From Siphonodentalium dalli (taxonomy: Eukaryota; Mollusca; Scaphopoda; Gadilida; Siphonodentaliidae): DNA of 64,000 nucleotides. The DNA is taken from the NCBI GenBank assembly GCA_032622095.1, contig CP136069.1, positions 7,456,036 through 7,520,035 on the forward strand, read 5' to 3'. Under the pieces are notes generated by a model. That model was not told the origin of the DNA, ran no database searches, and saw nothing but the letters and a program-made list of their open reading frames with translations. Shown piece after piece: positions 10,351 to 21,297 of this stretch (its first letter is position 1; every line of letters begins with the position of its first letter). The position numbers and the translations under genes were made by a program.

Positions 10351-10471
10351 TCCCTCAAATGTACCAGGCTGTTGGATGATCAGTTGTGTTGTCAGACTGA
10401 ATCGTTATCTGACTCTCATTTCTAGATAAACGATATACCAGTGCATAGACATACATGTATATTGTCACTAT

Positions 10472-10582
10472 AGTGAAGTGATATTGGTTTCCATATCACG
10501 TCGAGTTGAGAAGGTGAGATTCCGGATCTTGATGAGCTATTTCAACGAGACGTGATGTGCTGACCAATATCTCTTCACGGTA
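10472..10582. repeat. Imperfect inverted repeat
   Basis: GTGAAGTGATATTGGT and ATATCACGTC on the left pair with GACGTGATGTGC and ACCAATATCTCTTCAC on the right. This is a candidate decayed MITE; no target duplication was recognised. Confidence 0.45.
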
Positions 10583-11210
10583 CAATCTGTAGTTATAACG
10601 CATTTATTATATGAGATCTGTGAGAATTGAATTTAGCTAAATACATTTATCGAGAGTAACAAACATGAAAGACATAACAAGAAAGCAAGCAAACGCTACA
10701 TACCGGCACATGTGTAAACTTTTATAATAAGAGTATTTGACTGACAATTTTCTTGGAATTTTTTTCAGTCTCGATCTCGGATTCGAAACAAGTTAAAATC
10801 TGTGCGTGTTGTCAATATTTCAACTGACCAACGTTGTCCAGCATTTAAATGCAGAGTGAATACATGTACATGCAGTATGTGACAAATATATGGTAAATAA
10901 TTGATTTAACAATTTTCTGAATAATCAGACTGATCGAGCCCTATTTTGGACCTTTTCAATTTTAAGTTTGGAGCCCAAACTACATGTACATGTACCACTG
11001 ATAATAACCTTCGGTCTGATCAGTTTGAGTCATATCGTACATCTGTAACGTAACTTCTCGCATAATGGTACTAGTATACGAAAATGCTTATCAGATAATT
11101 GAAATGGGCATGCTAGTAAAAAGATTTTTTGGCCAAAACATTGTGAATCTATTATAAATAAATTGACATGCATTGATCAAAATTATTTGCAAATTTTCTG
11201 TTTGAGATCA
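10583..11210. other. Non-coding, nothing recognised
   Basis: AT-rich sequence with several ACATGTACATG motifs. No gene or terminal repeats were recognised. Confidence 0.5.
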
Positions 11211-11657
11211 TTTAAGCCTTTCTATACTAAAGCACCATTGATGATTAGTTATCCTATAGTGATCCCCGAACAAACAGATGAATGTATTGCTGAGTCGTCT
11301 ATGGGTTAAAGTAGTTATCCATTAGGAAATGTTCAGATACTAAGTTTAAACCTTTCTATACTAAAGCACCATCGATTAGTAGTTATCCCATAAAAATGTT
11401 CAGATAATAAGTTTAACCCTTTCTATACTAAATAATCATTAATTAATGAGCAGCTATCAGCAGGAAATGTTCAGATAATATGGTCGTTTGTTGAACATTT
11501 TCCTCAATAAATAGGGCTCCATGGTGCCTCCATCTGCATTTTTATATATCTGTCATCTGCTTTTATCACATTAACATCCCTCCAAATAAATAATAGACCA
11601 TTCAAATGTACACTTCTTAATTGACTGGAAGAATCCATTTAGTATAGAAAGGGTTAA
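11210..11657 (+). mobile_element. TTAA-ended MITE (CCCTTTCTATACT family) with direct repeats at its left
   Basis: The complete unit is 11413-11657: TTAA then CCCTTTCTATACTAAAT on the left and ATTTAGTATAGAAAGGG then TTAA on the right. Two further copies of the left-end sequence (CCTTTCTATACTAAAGCACC) lie at about 11216 and 11350, each followed by an AGTTATCC-AAATGTTCAGATA stretch, giving a stepped array of left arms. The TTAA plus CCCTTT end is piggyBac-like. Confidence 0.7.
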
Positions 11658-11680
11658 AAGTCAGAATTAAATATATATAG

Positions 11681-11823
11681 AGAATATCTACACTTTTTGG
11701 TTGGATGTGGGAATTATCTCATGATTGATGACAAACAAGATTAATTTCACGAGTGGCAATTAATTTTTTCGTCATCACGAATGAGATAATTACCACATCC
11801 AACCAAAACGTGTAGATGTTCTG
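11681..11823. repeat. Inverted repeat, candidate MITE (143 bp)
   Basis: TCTACACTTTTTGGTTGGAT and GGGAATTATCTCAT on the left pair with ATGAGATAATTACC and ATCCAACCAAAACGTGTAGA on the right, with a short AT-rich loop. Confidence 0.6.
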
Positions 11824-12934
11824 TTTATTATATGCTCCGCCCAGTTGACCCATCGATCAACTCGAAAGAAGAGTAAAAGGTACAAATTTGTATACCCAAG
11901 TACAGCCATGGTAGTGAGCTTGTGCATATAAATAGTTCCATTTTTCAGACAGATTGGCTGAGGGATAAAGAGGCTAACATCAGTATGTTTAACAATTTTT
12001 TTTAATTTATCACATATTACAATCTTTTCAACCTGAACACTCGGACTTTTAGCACAGTCTTCCACCAAGAAACCGAATCACTTTTAATTTTAGCGCAGAT
12101 GGATACGAGTGAGTAATCGATATCTCCCTAGACGGATAACGGTTTTTATCTGATGCAAAAATACTACTATTTGATAGCTTTATAGCATATAATAAATATT
12201 TTTATTACATGATCCGACTCTTCTTTGGTTGTATAAACTCATTCTATGATAACGGTAATCAATGGCCGTTGTATAAATAGCGCAGAAATAGCGCCAGGGG
12301 TACTGAAATGTATTGCTGCATGGTAACCTGACCTTTGACTTCCAGCTTTTCACTTGTTTACATTCTGTACACTAAATCGAGGTTTGCTGCTATTGTTGAT
12401 TCAGTTTGAGCAAATATTTCATTAAATTTAAGTCATTAAATACTTCAAAGGGAATCAAAGCGTGTTATTTATCTGGCACTATTTCTTGATGCGGAGACGG
12501 CAGAAAAACTTTGCAGTTTGCCTTATAGAAGCCACTTTTAGTTTCTCCTCCCATTTAAGTGCGAGTTTTTAGATCAAGTAATTAAAGACATATTATGTTC
12601 TTATTCGGGTGCGTGAAACTAATAAGTTGGTATTCAGGCACTATGCCAACTGGAGAAATGTAGCATTCTAATAAAATCGCCATACCACTTCGTAGAAAAC
12701 ATCGTCTGAACTACTCACAATTATAAATATTTACTTCTCGATTCGGGACGCAACTACTAGTATCTGCGATAAACTATTTGGATATAATAATTATAAAATT
12801 TACTACTTTGAGCAAGATTATTCTCCATTTCTATTTGATCACCCTACCGGAGTGTTTCACATGACTTTAATAGAATCTTCAACTCGGTCCAGACCTAATT
12901 TACTGAACTTTTTTGTTATCGCTATAAACTGTAG
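11824..12934. other. Non-coding, nothing recognised
   Basis: About 1.1 kb without a convincing gene. Short frames are present on the minus strand near 11830-12060 but show no domain or paralogue. Confidence 0.5.
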
Positions 12935-14041
12935 TAGGGTCCTGCGAATTGGAGATTTTGATCGAATCGAATTGAAGAATTCGAATCGAATATCGAATCG
13001 AATTATACATGTGTGTTGCATTCTCAATTAGGCATGTTTTGCCAAGGATTATATGACGTTTGAACCGTTCTATGAACTTCCATGTAGTTCCATCATAACT
13101 TATGTGGCGATCAACCGTCAATCGCGATACTATTAACTTCAATTGATTATTGTCGAGAAGAAAAAAAAATGATCAAAACGTCCATGCAGACGTCACGATG
13201 ATTAATATATAACCGGCCTATCGGAACTAAAATCACGCAAAGTTTGTACAGTTTGCATGTACATCCAAAATTGCAAATGGGCATTCGGAAACACCGGTTG
13301 TTGTAAACTTGAAGATGCAACAACAGCCGCAGGGTAGCCTGTTTATGTAGTAATGGGTGCTTCTGGAACTGATGATTCCATAGATGGGTCGTTGTCCCAG
13401 ATGCTTGCGATTTATACACCATGTTGTATTCGTCACACGTGTAAGTTCTTGCACTGCCTGAGAAGCTTATCATGTTTAAAATAAACATGAATAACAGACA
13501 ACTTATTGTCAAGTGCCAAAGGAACGCTCCGAAACTGACAGTCAACTTCAAATGAAAACTCCAACAACATGCACTTTTCGACCCCTGAAACACGTGAAGT
13601 TAACATCATCAACGATGTCACATACAAAGAACGCGGAACCTGAGACAGTCGGCGGATAACGCTAGCAGTTGCTCAGTCTCATAGTTATTATAATTTACGT
13701 GCGTCGTCGGTCCAACAGCGATTTCAGAGCTTTTGGCAACCATGTTCAAAGCTAGAATTCAGACGTATTTAGTGGTCCTAATCTGGTGGCTAATTACTGG
13801 CCATAAATATATTTAATAGCATGCGTACATTCGTGATGTACAATAAGAATTATAAAGCGCACATATTCATAATTTTAGGGAATTAAATGGCACAGAAACA
13901 GCTAAGATCGACGTGTGTACGTGTTCGTAAGCAGCTAATAATTTCATCCAAGTATATTCGAAATTTCGAGTTGGAAATTTCGACTCGAATTCGAATCGAA
14001 TTTGACTTTCGAATCGAATATCGAATATTCGCAGGACCCTA
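12935..14041 (-). mobile_element. Decayed hAT element with exact 8-bp duplication and a relict BED finger (1107 bp)
   Basis: Ends TAGGGTCCTGCGAATT and ATTCGCAGGACCCTA are inverted repeats followed inward by many TCGAAT motifs. AACTGTAG flanks both sides exactly (12927-12934 and 14042-14049), the 8-bp duplication expected for hAT. On the minus strand at about 13360-13460 a frame reads YTCDEYNMVYKSQ then SGTTTHLWNHQFQKHP, which resembles the second half of a BED zinc finger (Cys, then His-x5-His) as found at the N-terminus of hAT transposases and ZBED proteins. The catalytic domain is missing, so the element is a deleted, non-autonomous derivative. Confidence 0.85.
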
Positions 14042-14175
14042 AACTGTAGGCACATTGGAGATCCACTATATATATGTACCTGTTGAAATTGAATTGGACC
14101 TGCACATTGGCATGCTGTTTTTTATGTGGATATAGCGGGGCTTGGTTTGGGTGGGACGACATAAGAAAAAGAGAT

Positions 14176-14890
14176 TTAACCCTTTAGAGAGCCCCACATA
14201 GCCTGCAGCAGACGACACTCTGTAGTGCATGCTTCCATCTGTGTGAGGCTCCCTGTGGGTTATACATTAAACCCTATATATCACCTGGGTTATTAACCCT
14301 TTAGAGAGCCCCACATAGACTGCAGACGACGACACTCTGTGGTGCATGCTTCCATCTGTGTGAGGCTCCCTGTGGGTTAAACATTAAACTTTATATATCA
14401 CCTCAGTTATTAACCCTTTAGAGAGCCAAAATAGACTGCAGCAGACGACACTCTGTGGTGCATGCTTCCATCTGTGTGAGGCTCCCTGTGGGTTAAACAT
14501 TAAACGTTATATATCACCTGGGTTATTAACCCTTTAGAGAGCCCCACATAGACTGCAGCAGACGACACTCTGTAGTGTATGCTTCCATCTGTGTGGGGCT
14601 TCCTGTGGGTTAAACTTTAAACTTTATATATCACCTGGGTTATTAACCCTTTAGAGAGCCCCCACATAGCCTGCAGCAGACGACACTCTGTAGTGCATGC
14701 TTCCATCTGTGTGGGGCTCCTTGTGTGTTAAACATTAAACTTTATAATATAGCCTCAGTTTTTAACCCTTTCGTGATGGTAGCTGCGAAATGGGGACCCA
14801 CAGTGAGCCCCACATAGGCTGCAGCAGACGACACTGTGTAATGCATGCTTCCATCTATGTGAGGCTCCCTGTGGGTTAAACATTAAACTT
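14176..14890 (+). repeat. Tandem array of 117-bp units, each with TTAA-ended MITE-like form
   Basis: Units begin at 14176, 14293, 14410, 14526 and 14643 (steps 117, 117, 116, 117), with a diverged sixth from 14762. Each starts TTAACCCTTTAGAGAGCC, contains a CTGCAG-GACGACACTCTGT block and closes with GAGGCTCCCTGTGGGTTAA, the approximate inverted form of the start (GAGAGCCCCACAT against TGTGAGGCTCCC). A tandem array of whole MITE-like units is unusual. Confidence 0.85.
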
Positions 14891-14908
14891 TATATATTGC
14901 CTTTGAAA

Positions 14909-15130
14909 TTATTCCTTTCATGATGGGAGCTGCATTGGTGCAGTATTAAAGATTCTGTGCCAGTCCATTCCCTTATATATGCGACTCTCCCATAAGGAGC
15001 CTCACATATATATGAGAATTCATTGGCTTGGAAGGTCAAGATAAATATTGTTAGGCCAATGTATTCACTTATATATGTGAGGCTCCCTATGGCAGACTCG
15101 CATATATAAGAGAATGTGTTGGCCAGTTCT
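14909..15130. mobile_element. Decayed hairpin element (CTTTCATG type)
   Basis: CTTTCATGATGGGAGCTGC at the left and two decayed copies of the CTCTTATATATGCGA hairpin follow (about 14965-15030 and 15050-15125). No right TTAA end was found. The segment at 15050-15085 is a useful uninterrupted reference for the insertion at 6708. Confidence 0.55.
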
Positions 15131-15249
15131 AGATTTAACTGGATTCGCATTGCAATTTTCGATGCAATTTCCAATTTCTGCTAACCAATTTACAATTGAC
15201 AAAAATGTATTGGTTGGGAATGCTATACAAAATCTACCCAGTGCTGCAA

Positions 15250-15454
15250 AATGCCATACAAATTAAAATAATTAAATCGTCCCCCTGGCTTTGGCACAGG
15301 GTTATCGCGGAAATATGGCTTGTTGCCATTCATCGGAAAGGTCTCACTGAGAGCTTTCCGATGAATGGCAACAAGATATATTTCCGACTAAATCCTGAAA
15401 AGTTACCCATAATTCTGCTCTGGTTAAGGGGTTGATTATTTAGGGCATTTCTGT
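15250..15454. mobile_element. Rearranged family C palindromic MITE
   Basis: The right arm and loop (CGGAAATATGGCTTGTTGCC, GAAAG, complement) are intact to CATTTCTG at about 15452, but the left end is replaced by an unrelated sequence around 15250-15305. The piece that follows (AGTTGACTTTTCTCGG) is also found, in the other orientation, beside the family C copy at 22980. Confidence 0.6.
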
Positions 15455-15514
15455 AGTTGACTTTTCTCGGACAAACTCACAAATTAATATATAGTTTAGT
15501 GTATACAGTTTGGT

Positions 15515-15925
15515 GTGCCTGTCATTTGCAGATTGAGGTCCCCAGAGGGTGAATTTAGTTATGCTATCTTGCATAGCAGGCTAACATCACCAAATTCACC
15601 CACTGGGGACCTCATTCTGTTTAGGCCTCATCTGCTATGGGAGACATAGACTCAGATTTAAGTTCTCAAATGGTGAATATTGTTATGTACACCAATTGGG
15701 AACCTCGATTATGCAATGTGTCGTCTGCCAATTTGTAGATACATGTATAGAGAAACTAAACTAAAAAAGAAATAGAATCTTTGTGAAGAAGTTTCAATAT
15801 AAATTTGATAATAAAGAAACTTTCCAGAGAAGATGAGGCCAAAGCAGAATGAGGTCCCCGGATGGTGAATTTAGTAACTCACCCTCTGGGGACCTCATTC
15901 TGCAAATGACAGACACACTAAACTC
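15515..15925. mobile_element. Long form of family B MITE
   Basis: Left hairpin (GGTGTGCCTGTCATTTGCAG, then AGGTCCCCAGAGGGTGAATT and complement), a 200-bp inner part with CATCTGCTATGGGAGACATA and AAACTAAACTAAAAAAGAAA, and a right hairpin ending AATGACAGACACAC. The inner part recurs at 18565-18690 and 25910-26110. Confidence 0.65.
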
Positions 15926-16104
15926 CATGTGCCATATTATATAAATTGTCCCAATATTTGTGCAATGATAATCCACATCTATACATGTAGGTAATTTAAC
16001 AGGAGCAACCAGAGTGCATTTTAGCACCTGTAAATTGAAATTGGTAGCTGTGAACAGAACTCATCCCCGGCATAGTTAGTTGATTCATTTGTAGGAATGT
16101 CCCG

Positions 16105-17097
16105 TTAACCCTTTACCCAACAAAACGGCCCTGTGCCAATGCATTCTCTTATATATGCGAGTTGACCATAGGTCGCCTCGCATATATAAGAGAATGCATT
16201 GATTTAACACATATTAAAAATGATAAAATTGTCAAAGAATGTAGAAAAATATTTTTTTAAATTGTAAGAAAAAATTATAAAATTGTTAAAGGGGTACTGT
16301 ACGCCAAATGTTGTTGTTGGTTTTTATAGTCTCCGAGTCGGAGAATAAGGTAACAAGTTTTTCATTATTTGAAAGTCTGTTGAGTACGAAGTAGTGTTAC
16401 GGATGACAAATTTACCGGAATGCAAAAATACAAATTGTCGTTGTCGAGTAATTTGTGTACAGTTTTCAACCAAATGAATCAAATAAAAGTTATATTATAT
16501 GCATACTAGTCCCATATAATCATTTAAGTTATTGTATCGTCGCTAGTCTGTGAGTGGCTTGAGTGTTCTCCCCGTATCATCATAATATTTTAAGCGATCG
16601 GTTTAACAATCCAGTATCCCTCAATTACTTTATTTGATTACGGAAATTCGTAATTTAATTGACGCCATTTTATGGCTCCAGTCATAAATTCAATTTATAT
16701 CAAATTATTAAATTTTAAATTATTAAATTTTAAGATAGCCTATTAACCTGACCGTTTACAGAATACATCTTCGACTCAAATTACTTATGTTTCTATATAG
16801 TATCGATATTAGATCGTTGTTGTCACCGGAAATTTAATGAAAATGGCGTACAGTACCCCTTTAAAGAATGTAAGAAAAAAATGGTAAAAAGTGTTAAAAA
16901 ATGAATTTGGTCGACTCGCATATATAAGAGAATGCATTGGCAGAGGGCATAACTGTAACTTTCACAATGTGGTCAATGAGCCGGTTCCAATGATATCCAT
17001 ATTTGTATGGTTCTATTGAGACAGACCCAAGATAATTTAGGCTGTTGCAGCTTCATTTGGGCTATTTTTCTGGGCGTTTTGTTGGGTAAAGGGTTAA
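16105..17097. mobile_element. TTAA-ended hairpin element, family A copy 1, split by family E
   Basis: TTAA at 16105-16108 followed by CCCTTTACCCAACAAAACGG, and CGTTTTGTTGGGTAAAGGG followed by TTAA at 17094-17097. It contains one hairpin cassette at about 16128-16203 and half of a second at about 16905-16940. A complete family E element (16286-16864) is inserted in the spacer at a TTAA. TTAA plus CCCTTT suggests piggyBac-type mobilisation. Confidence 0.8.
16286..16864. mobile_element. TTAA-flanked MITE family E copy 1, nested (579 bp)
   Basis: TTAA then AGGGGTACTGTACGCC at the left, GGCGTACAGTACCCCT then TTAA at the right. The inside matches the copy at 57560-58159 over its whole length (for example TCGGAGAATAAGGTAACAA, TCTATATAGTATCGATA). 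It lies within family A, so it inserted after family A copy 1 was in place. Confidence 0.85.
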
Positions 17098-17189
17098 TAA
17101 AACTGATTCTGTTTATTGAGTATTTTACCTGAACATTCCTACTACAGTACTACTACAAACATGTTGAGACCTGATAATATGGCGCCGGC

Positions 17190-17760
17190 ATTTGCAGAAT
17201 GAGTAGTAACGCTACAACGCACATTGGGCTAACATCACGCACATTGGGCTAACATCACCAAACTCATCATCTGTGGGAACCTCATACTTTGCGCCCTGTG
17301 TGGGGTAGCATCACTTAACCCTTTACCCAACAAACCGGCCATAACCGGCCAAATAAAGCTTCAACAGCCTAAAATATCTTCGGTCTGTCTCAATAGAACC
17401 ATACAAATATGGATATCATTGGAACCGGCTCCTTGACCACATTGTGATAGTTACAGTTATGCCCTGTGCCAATGCATTCTCTTATATATGCGAGTCGACC
17501 ATAGGTCGCCTCGCATATATAAGAGAATGCATTGGCCTAAAAAAAATCTTTTTTTAACACTTTTTACCATTTTTTCTTACATTCTTTAACAATTTTATAA
17601 TTTTTAATGTGTTAAGCCAATGCATTCTCTTATATATGCGAGGCGACCTATGGTCGACTCGCATATATAAGAGAATGCATTGGCACAGGGCCCTTCTGTT
17701 GGGTAAAGGGTTAATTCACCCTCTTAGGACCTCATTCTGCAAATGTCTGGCGCCTTATTC
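17190..17760. mobile_element. Decayed family B MITE split by a family A element
   Basis: GGCATTTGCAGAATGAG at the left, GGGGTAGCATCAC just before 17315, and TTCACCCTCTTAGGACCTCA just after 17714. Joined across the inserted element, these make the usual family B arm. Confidence 0.65.
17315..17714. mobile_element. TTAA-ended hairpin element, family A copy 2 (400 bp)
   Basis: TTAACCCTTTACCCAACAAA at the left and TTCTGTTGGGTAAAGGGTTAA-type right end. Two hairpin cassettes at about 17463-17538 and 17610-17688 are inverted copies of each other. Inserted at TTAA within family B. No coding frame. Confidence 0.88.
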
Positions 17761-17784
17761 TCATGCCTGAACATGTTTCACTGT

Positions 17785-18031
17785 CAAGCCTTGAAATAGT
17801 GTGTCTGTCATTTGCAGAATGAGATCCCCAGAGGGTGAATTTTGTGATGCTACCCCCGCATAGCGGGCTAGCATCACCAAATTCACCCTCTGGGGACCTC
17901 ATTCTGCTTACACCTCAGCAGAATGAGGTTCCCAGAGGGTGAATTTGGTGATGCTATGCGGGGTAGCATCACTAAATTCACCCTCTGGGGACCTCATTCT
18001 GCAAATGACAGACACCCTATTTCAAGGCTTG
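17785..18031. mobile_element. Double-hairpin MITE, family B, near-intact copy 2
   Basis: Same ends (CAAGCCTTGAAATAGTG, CTATTTCAAGGCTTG) and the same pair of hairpins as the copy at 2485-2738. The second hairpin has a shorter loop. Flanks are GT and TT, not TA. Confidence 0.8.
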
Positions 18032-18062
18032 TTCGCTGTCTTTATTCGCTTACACAGTAGTA

Positions 18063-18167
18063 CAGTAATACCCTAAATAATCGACTCCTTAACCACATCA
18101 GAATTATGGGTAATTTTTCAGGATTTAGTCGGAAATATGGCTTGTTGCCATTCATCGGAAAGCTCTT
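18063..18167 (+). mobile_element. Half of a family C palindromic MITE
   Basis: It starts CAGTAATACCCTAAATAATC after TA and stops at GGAAAGCTCTT, where the loop would be. The second arm is missing and a family D fragment follows directly. Confidence 0.7.
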
Positions 18168-18565
18168 ACTATTTCTCTGGCTTCAGGGGTAAAAAAATGT
18201 TTGATTCGAGTCGAGGAACCCACTCATCAAAACTAGATATTAATTTTTTTAATTTGTTCTTTCTTGAGATGTCTACTTATTTGTGACCTGGAAAAAAAGT
18301 CGTCAAACCGACGATTTTGGAAGAAGATGGATAACTGTAAAATCAAGTGGTAATACGGCCAGATTTTGTCATGATTCTTAAAAGATAATACGGCCATATT
18401 TCATTGAAACATGTTGATAAAAACCACGTTTTGTTGGGAAATTTTATAGCATAGTTTTACAGTGGTTAGCATTATTTTGTTGTAATTATTCAATTCTGAT
18501 AACTAAAGCATATTTTGAAGAAATGTTGTTGTAAGTAACTTTATGATATGGGGACCGTCTGATCG
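18168..18565 (+). mobile_element. Family D fragment
   Basis: Contains TTTGATTCGAGTCGAGGAA, AATCAAGTGGTAATACGGCC, GTTGTTGTAAGTAACTTTAT and ATATGGGGACCGTCTGATCG, matching the inner and right parts of family D. Both TTAA borders are missing. Confidence 0.6.
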
Positions 18566-18790
18566 ATTATGCAATGTGTCATCTGCCAATTTGGGAATGC
18601 AGAGAAACTAAACTAAAAAAGAAATAGAATCTATGTGTCAGTTTCAAAAGAAATTTGATAATAAAGATACTTTCCAGAGAAGATGAGGCCTATAAGCAGA
18701 ATGATGTCTCCAGATGGTGAATTTAGTGATGCTAGCCTGCTATGTGGGATAGTGCACCTTATTCTCAGGCCTGTTGCATGTCTTCATAAA
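18566..18790. mobile_element. Partial long-form family B MITE
   Basis: TTATGCAATGTGTCATCTGC and AAACTAAACTAAAAAAGAAA match the inner part of the copy at 15515-15925; a decayed hairpin follows (GATGGTGAATTTAGTGATGC). Confidence 0.5.
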
Positions 18791-18813
18791 TGTCAATTCA
18801 TAGTTTACATGTA

Positions 18814-19029
18814 CAGTAATGCCCTAAGTAATCGACTCCCTAACCACAGCAGAATTATGGGTAACTTTTCAGGATTTAGTCGGAAATATGGCTTGTTGCC
18901 ATTCATAGGAAAGCTCTCGGGGGGAGACCTTTCCTATGAATGGCAACAAGCCATATTTCCGACTAAATCCTGAAAAGTTACCCATAATTCTGCTGTGGTT
19001 AGGGAGTCGATTACTATAGGGTATTACTG
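18814..19029. mobile_element. Palindromic TA-flanked MITE, family C (216 bp)
   Basis: CAGTAATGCCCTAAGTAATC at the left and its near complement at the right, both flanked by TA, with the loop at about 18920. Arms are almost perfect complements. Confidence 0.85.
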
Positions 19030-19037
19030 TATATCAA

Positions 19038-19410
19038 TTAAAGGGATACTCTACGCCAATTTCAATAAATTCCCGGTAATAATAACTGCCTAAATCCTAA
19101 TATCAATAATATATAGAAAAGTAATTAATTTGAGTCGATGATGTCTTCAGGTTAACAGGTTTCATGACAGGAGCTGTGCTGGTGCAGCATTAAAGATCAT
19201 GTGCCAGTGCATTCTCTTATATATGTGTCTCTTATTGGGAGCCTTGTATATATAGAAAATGTACTGGCTTACAAGATCAAGGTAAATATTGTTAGGCCTG
19301 TGTATTCTCTTTTATATGCAGGGCTCCCTATATATAGGAGAATGCATTGGCTCAGGGTTTTTCTCTAATTTTTCAAGAAGCTACAGGCATGGAAGGGGTT
19401 AAAATCATAT
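19038..19410. mobile_element. Family E left-end fragment followed by decayed hairpin element
   Basis: TTAAAGGGATACTCTACGCC at 19038 is a single family E end. From about 19158 (TTTCATGACAGGAGCTGTGC) to about 19400 (GCATGGAAGGGGTTAA) lies a decayed CTTTCATG-type hairpin element with CTCTTATATATG copies. Confidence 0.5.
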
Positions 19411-19436
19411 TTAATAATTTAATATAAACATGGTAA

Positions 19437-19741
19437 GGCGACGCCAATTTTTAAGAGTCTGGTTTACGAACATGTGGGGAGAAAAAAAGTAGATGCAGGA
19501 GGGAAAAAAATAAAAATAAAAAATTGTGAAAAAATGTTTTTGAATGAAATTCTGAACCCAAACAAGACATTTCTTGTCATGAAATACATGCAAATGATCA
19601 TAAGCAGAACCGGATGCGACAGCACATGAAAATCAGTACGCGTGTACAAAAATTTGGGAGAAAAAAGTTTTATTTTTTTTCATGAAATGGAAAATAAGTT
19701 GTAGGAGGTGTTCATAACCAGACTTAAAAATTGGTGTCGCC
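19437..19741. mobile_element. PIF/Harbinger-like MITE with TAA duplication (305 bp)
   Basis: Ends GGCGACGCCAATTTTTAAG and CTTAAAAATTGGTGTCGCC are inverted repeats with one mismatch and are flanked by TAA on both sides (19434-19436, 19742-19744). The inside is rich in A and T runs. No coding capacity. Confidence 0.8.
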
Positions 19742-19827
19742 TAAACAGATATTTTTATTATTGAAATAGAAAGTGTCTTCTGCAGCCTTCAGTATTGTAT
19801 GGTTTGAACTTGAATTTTTTATGTATT

Positions 19828-20630
19828 AGTCAAGTTTTTCAAAAACTCGGACTTATGGTTTGACGAGGGACGGTTGGCGGGCGGGCGGACCTAAAGAATG
19901 CCTTACAACTTTGACATTTGTGAACGGATTCAAAAAAGATTTGGTATGTGAGTTGCTCCCAATGACTATCTACTGCCTGTACAAAATGGGTCAAGTCAGA
20001 ACTTTTTGACAAGAGTTATCCATCTTAGATGGTTTTTAGTCAAGTTTTTCACCGTTAGCGCGATAACTCACGCAAATATTAACCAATTTTAACAATATAT
20101 GGTATATGAGACTCTTGCAACAATATCTCGGACAAGTTCGAATACCAGGTTTGTCCGAATTTTTTTTCCGGAGTTATGGGTCTTAGTTTGTCTATTTTTA
20201 GCAATTTTATCACTGTTAGCTCGATAACTCGATGAAATATTAACCGACTTCAACAATATTTAGTATATGAGTTTCTTGCAACAATATCTCGGACTAGTTC
20301 GAAAACCAGGATTGTCCGAATTTTTTTCGCGGAGTTATGGGTCTTAGTTTGTCTATTTTTAGCAATGTTATCACCGTTAGCGCGATAACTCGATGAAATA
20401 TTAACCGATTTAAACTATATTTGGTATATGAGTCTCTTGCAACAATATCTCGGACGAGTTCGAAAACCTGGTTTGTCAAAAAAAAATTCCGGAGTTATGG
20501 GTCTTAGTTTGTCTATTTTAATAACAATTTTATCACAGTTAGTGCGATAACTTAATGAAATATTAACGGATTCAATTGATATTTGATATATAGGTCTATT
20601 GCAATAATATACCACCGTCCGACTTATACC
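19828..20630 (-). mobile_element. Satellite-bearing, Helitron-like element F3, minus orientation
   Basis: Read on the minus strand: tandem units of about 160 bp (GGAGTTATGG on the plus strand at 20170, 20331 and 20491), then a GC-rich CCGCC stretch (about 19869-19885), then a terminal hairpin GAGTTTTTGAAAAAC followed by GACTAA. The same order and the same end occur on the plus strand at 45745-46591. A 3' hairpin followed by CTRR is the mark of Helitrons; CTAA fits. In oysters, similar tandem repeats are carried by non-autonomous Helitrons. The 5' end was not found. Confidence 0.6.
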
Positions 20631-20633
20631 ACC

Positions 20634-20635
<2 letters not shown>

Positions 20636-20672
<37 letters not shown>
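20636..20672 (+). repeat. Poly-C run
   Basis: An almost pure run of about 36 C residues just beyond the F3 array. Such a run on an assembled sequence may also mark a length error. Confidence 0.9.
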
Positions 20673-20673
<1 letters not shown>

Positions 20674-21042
20674 AGTTGTGCACCTTATTGGCAGAAGTTT
20701 GGTTCGACTGCCAAAAAACTCGACAAAAGCATCCTAGATGTGTACCCCCTTGTTTAAGTATAAATTTATATGCCAAACAAGTTTGGACTGACTGATTTTA
20801 TGTCAACTTGAACAACTTCATGTCATTTTGTTCATTATTCTTGGTTATGGAAGGAAGAAATACAAGTGTAGAAAGAATTGTTTGTTTGTTTTTGGCATCT
20901 CCTGGGCATGTGCATATATAATGTATGCTTTAAATGTATTGAGGCATCTAAATGTAAATTAATTATACCCCATGACCCAATTAAATGGTGGGTATCACGG
21001 GGTAGGAACTGCTCCATAAGAAAAGATCCTTTTTTGATTTTC

Positions 21043-21297
21043 GGTCCAGTTCACTATCGATCCGTGTCCAGTTCACTTGTGAGTTTTTTGTACTTTGTCC
21101 AAAACAGACGTGCTTTACACCATGTACCAAACTACCGTATCGCAATAACCATTAGCAATTAAATTCAAACAAATGTGAGTTTTAGTTCAAACATTTGTGC
21201 ACACTTATTTTACCAAAAATCTGTTGCATAGATATTTGGGTAGTGAACGGATCTTATCAATGGTGAACTGGGACCCATCACTAGTGAACTGGAACAT
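21043..21297. repeat. Inverted repeat of GTTCACTA motifs, candidate MITE
   Basis: GGTCCAGTTCACTATCGAT with GTGTCCAGTTCAC on the left pairs with GTGAACGGATC, GGTGAACTGGGACC and TAGTGAACTGGAAC on the right. AT-rich centre, no frame. Confidence 0.5.

Noticed and set aside
13147..13593. 148-codon minus-strand frame as an intact gene
   Set aside because: Its BED-like part and position inside a hAT element with intact 8-bp flanks show it is a relict of a transposase, not a host gene.
14176..14890. CRISPR-like array
   Set aside because: Units are repeated along their whole 117 bp without unique spacers, and the DNA is animal nuclear DNA.
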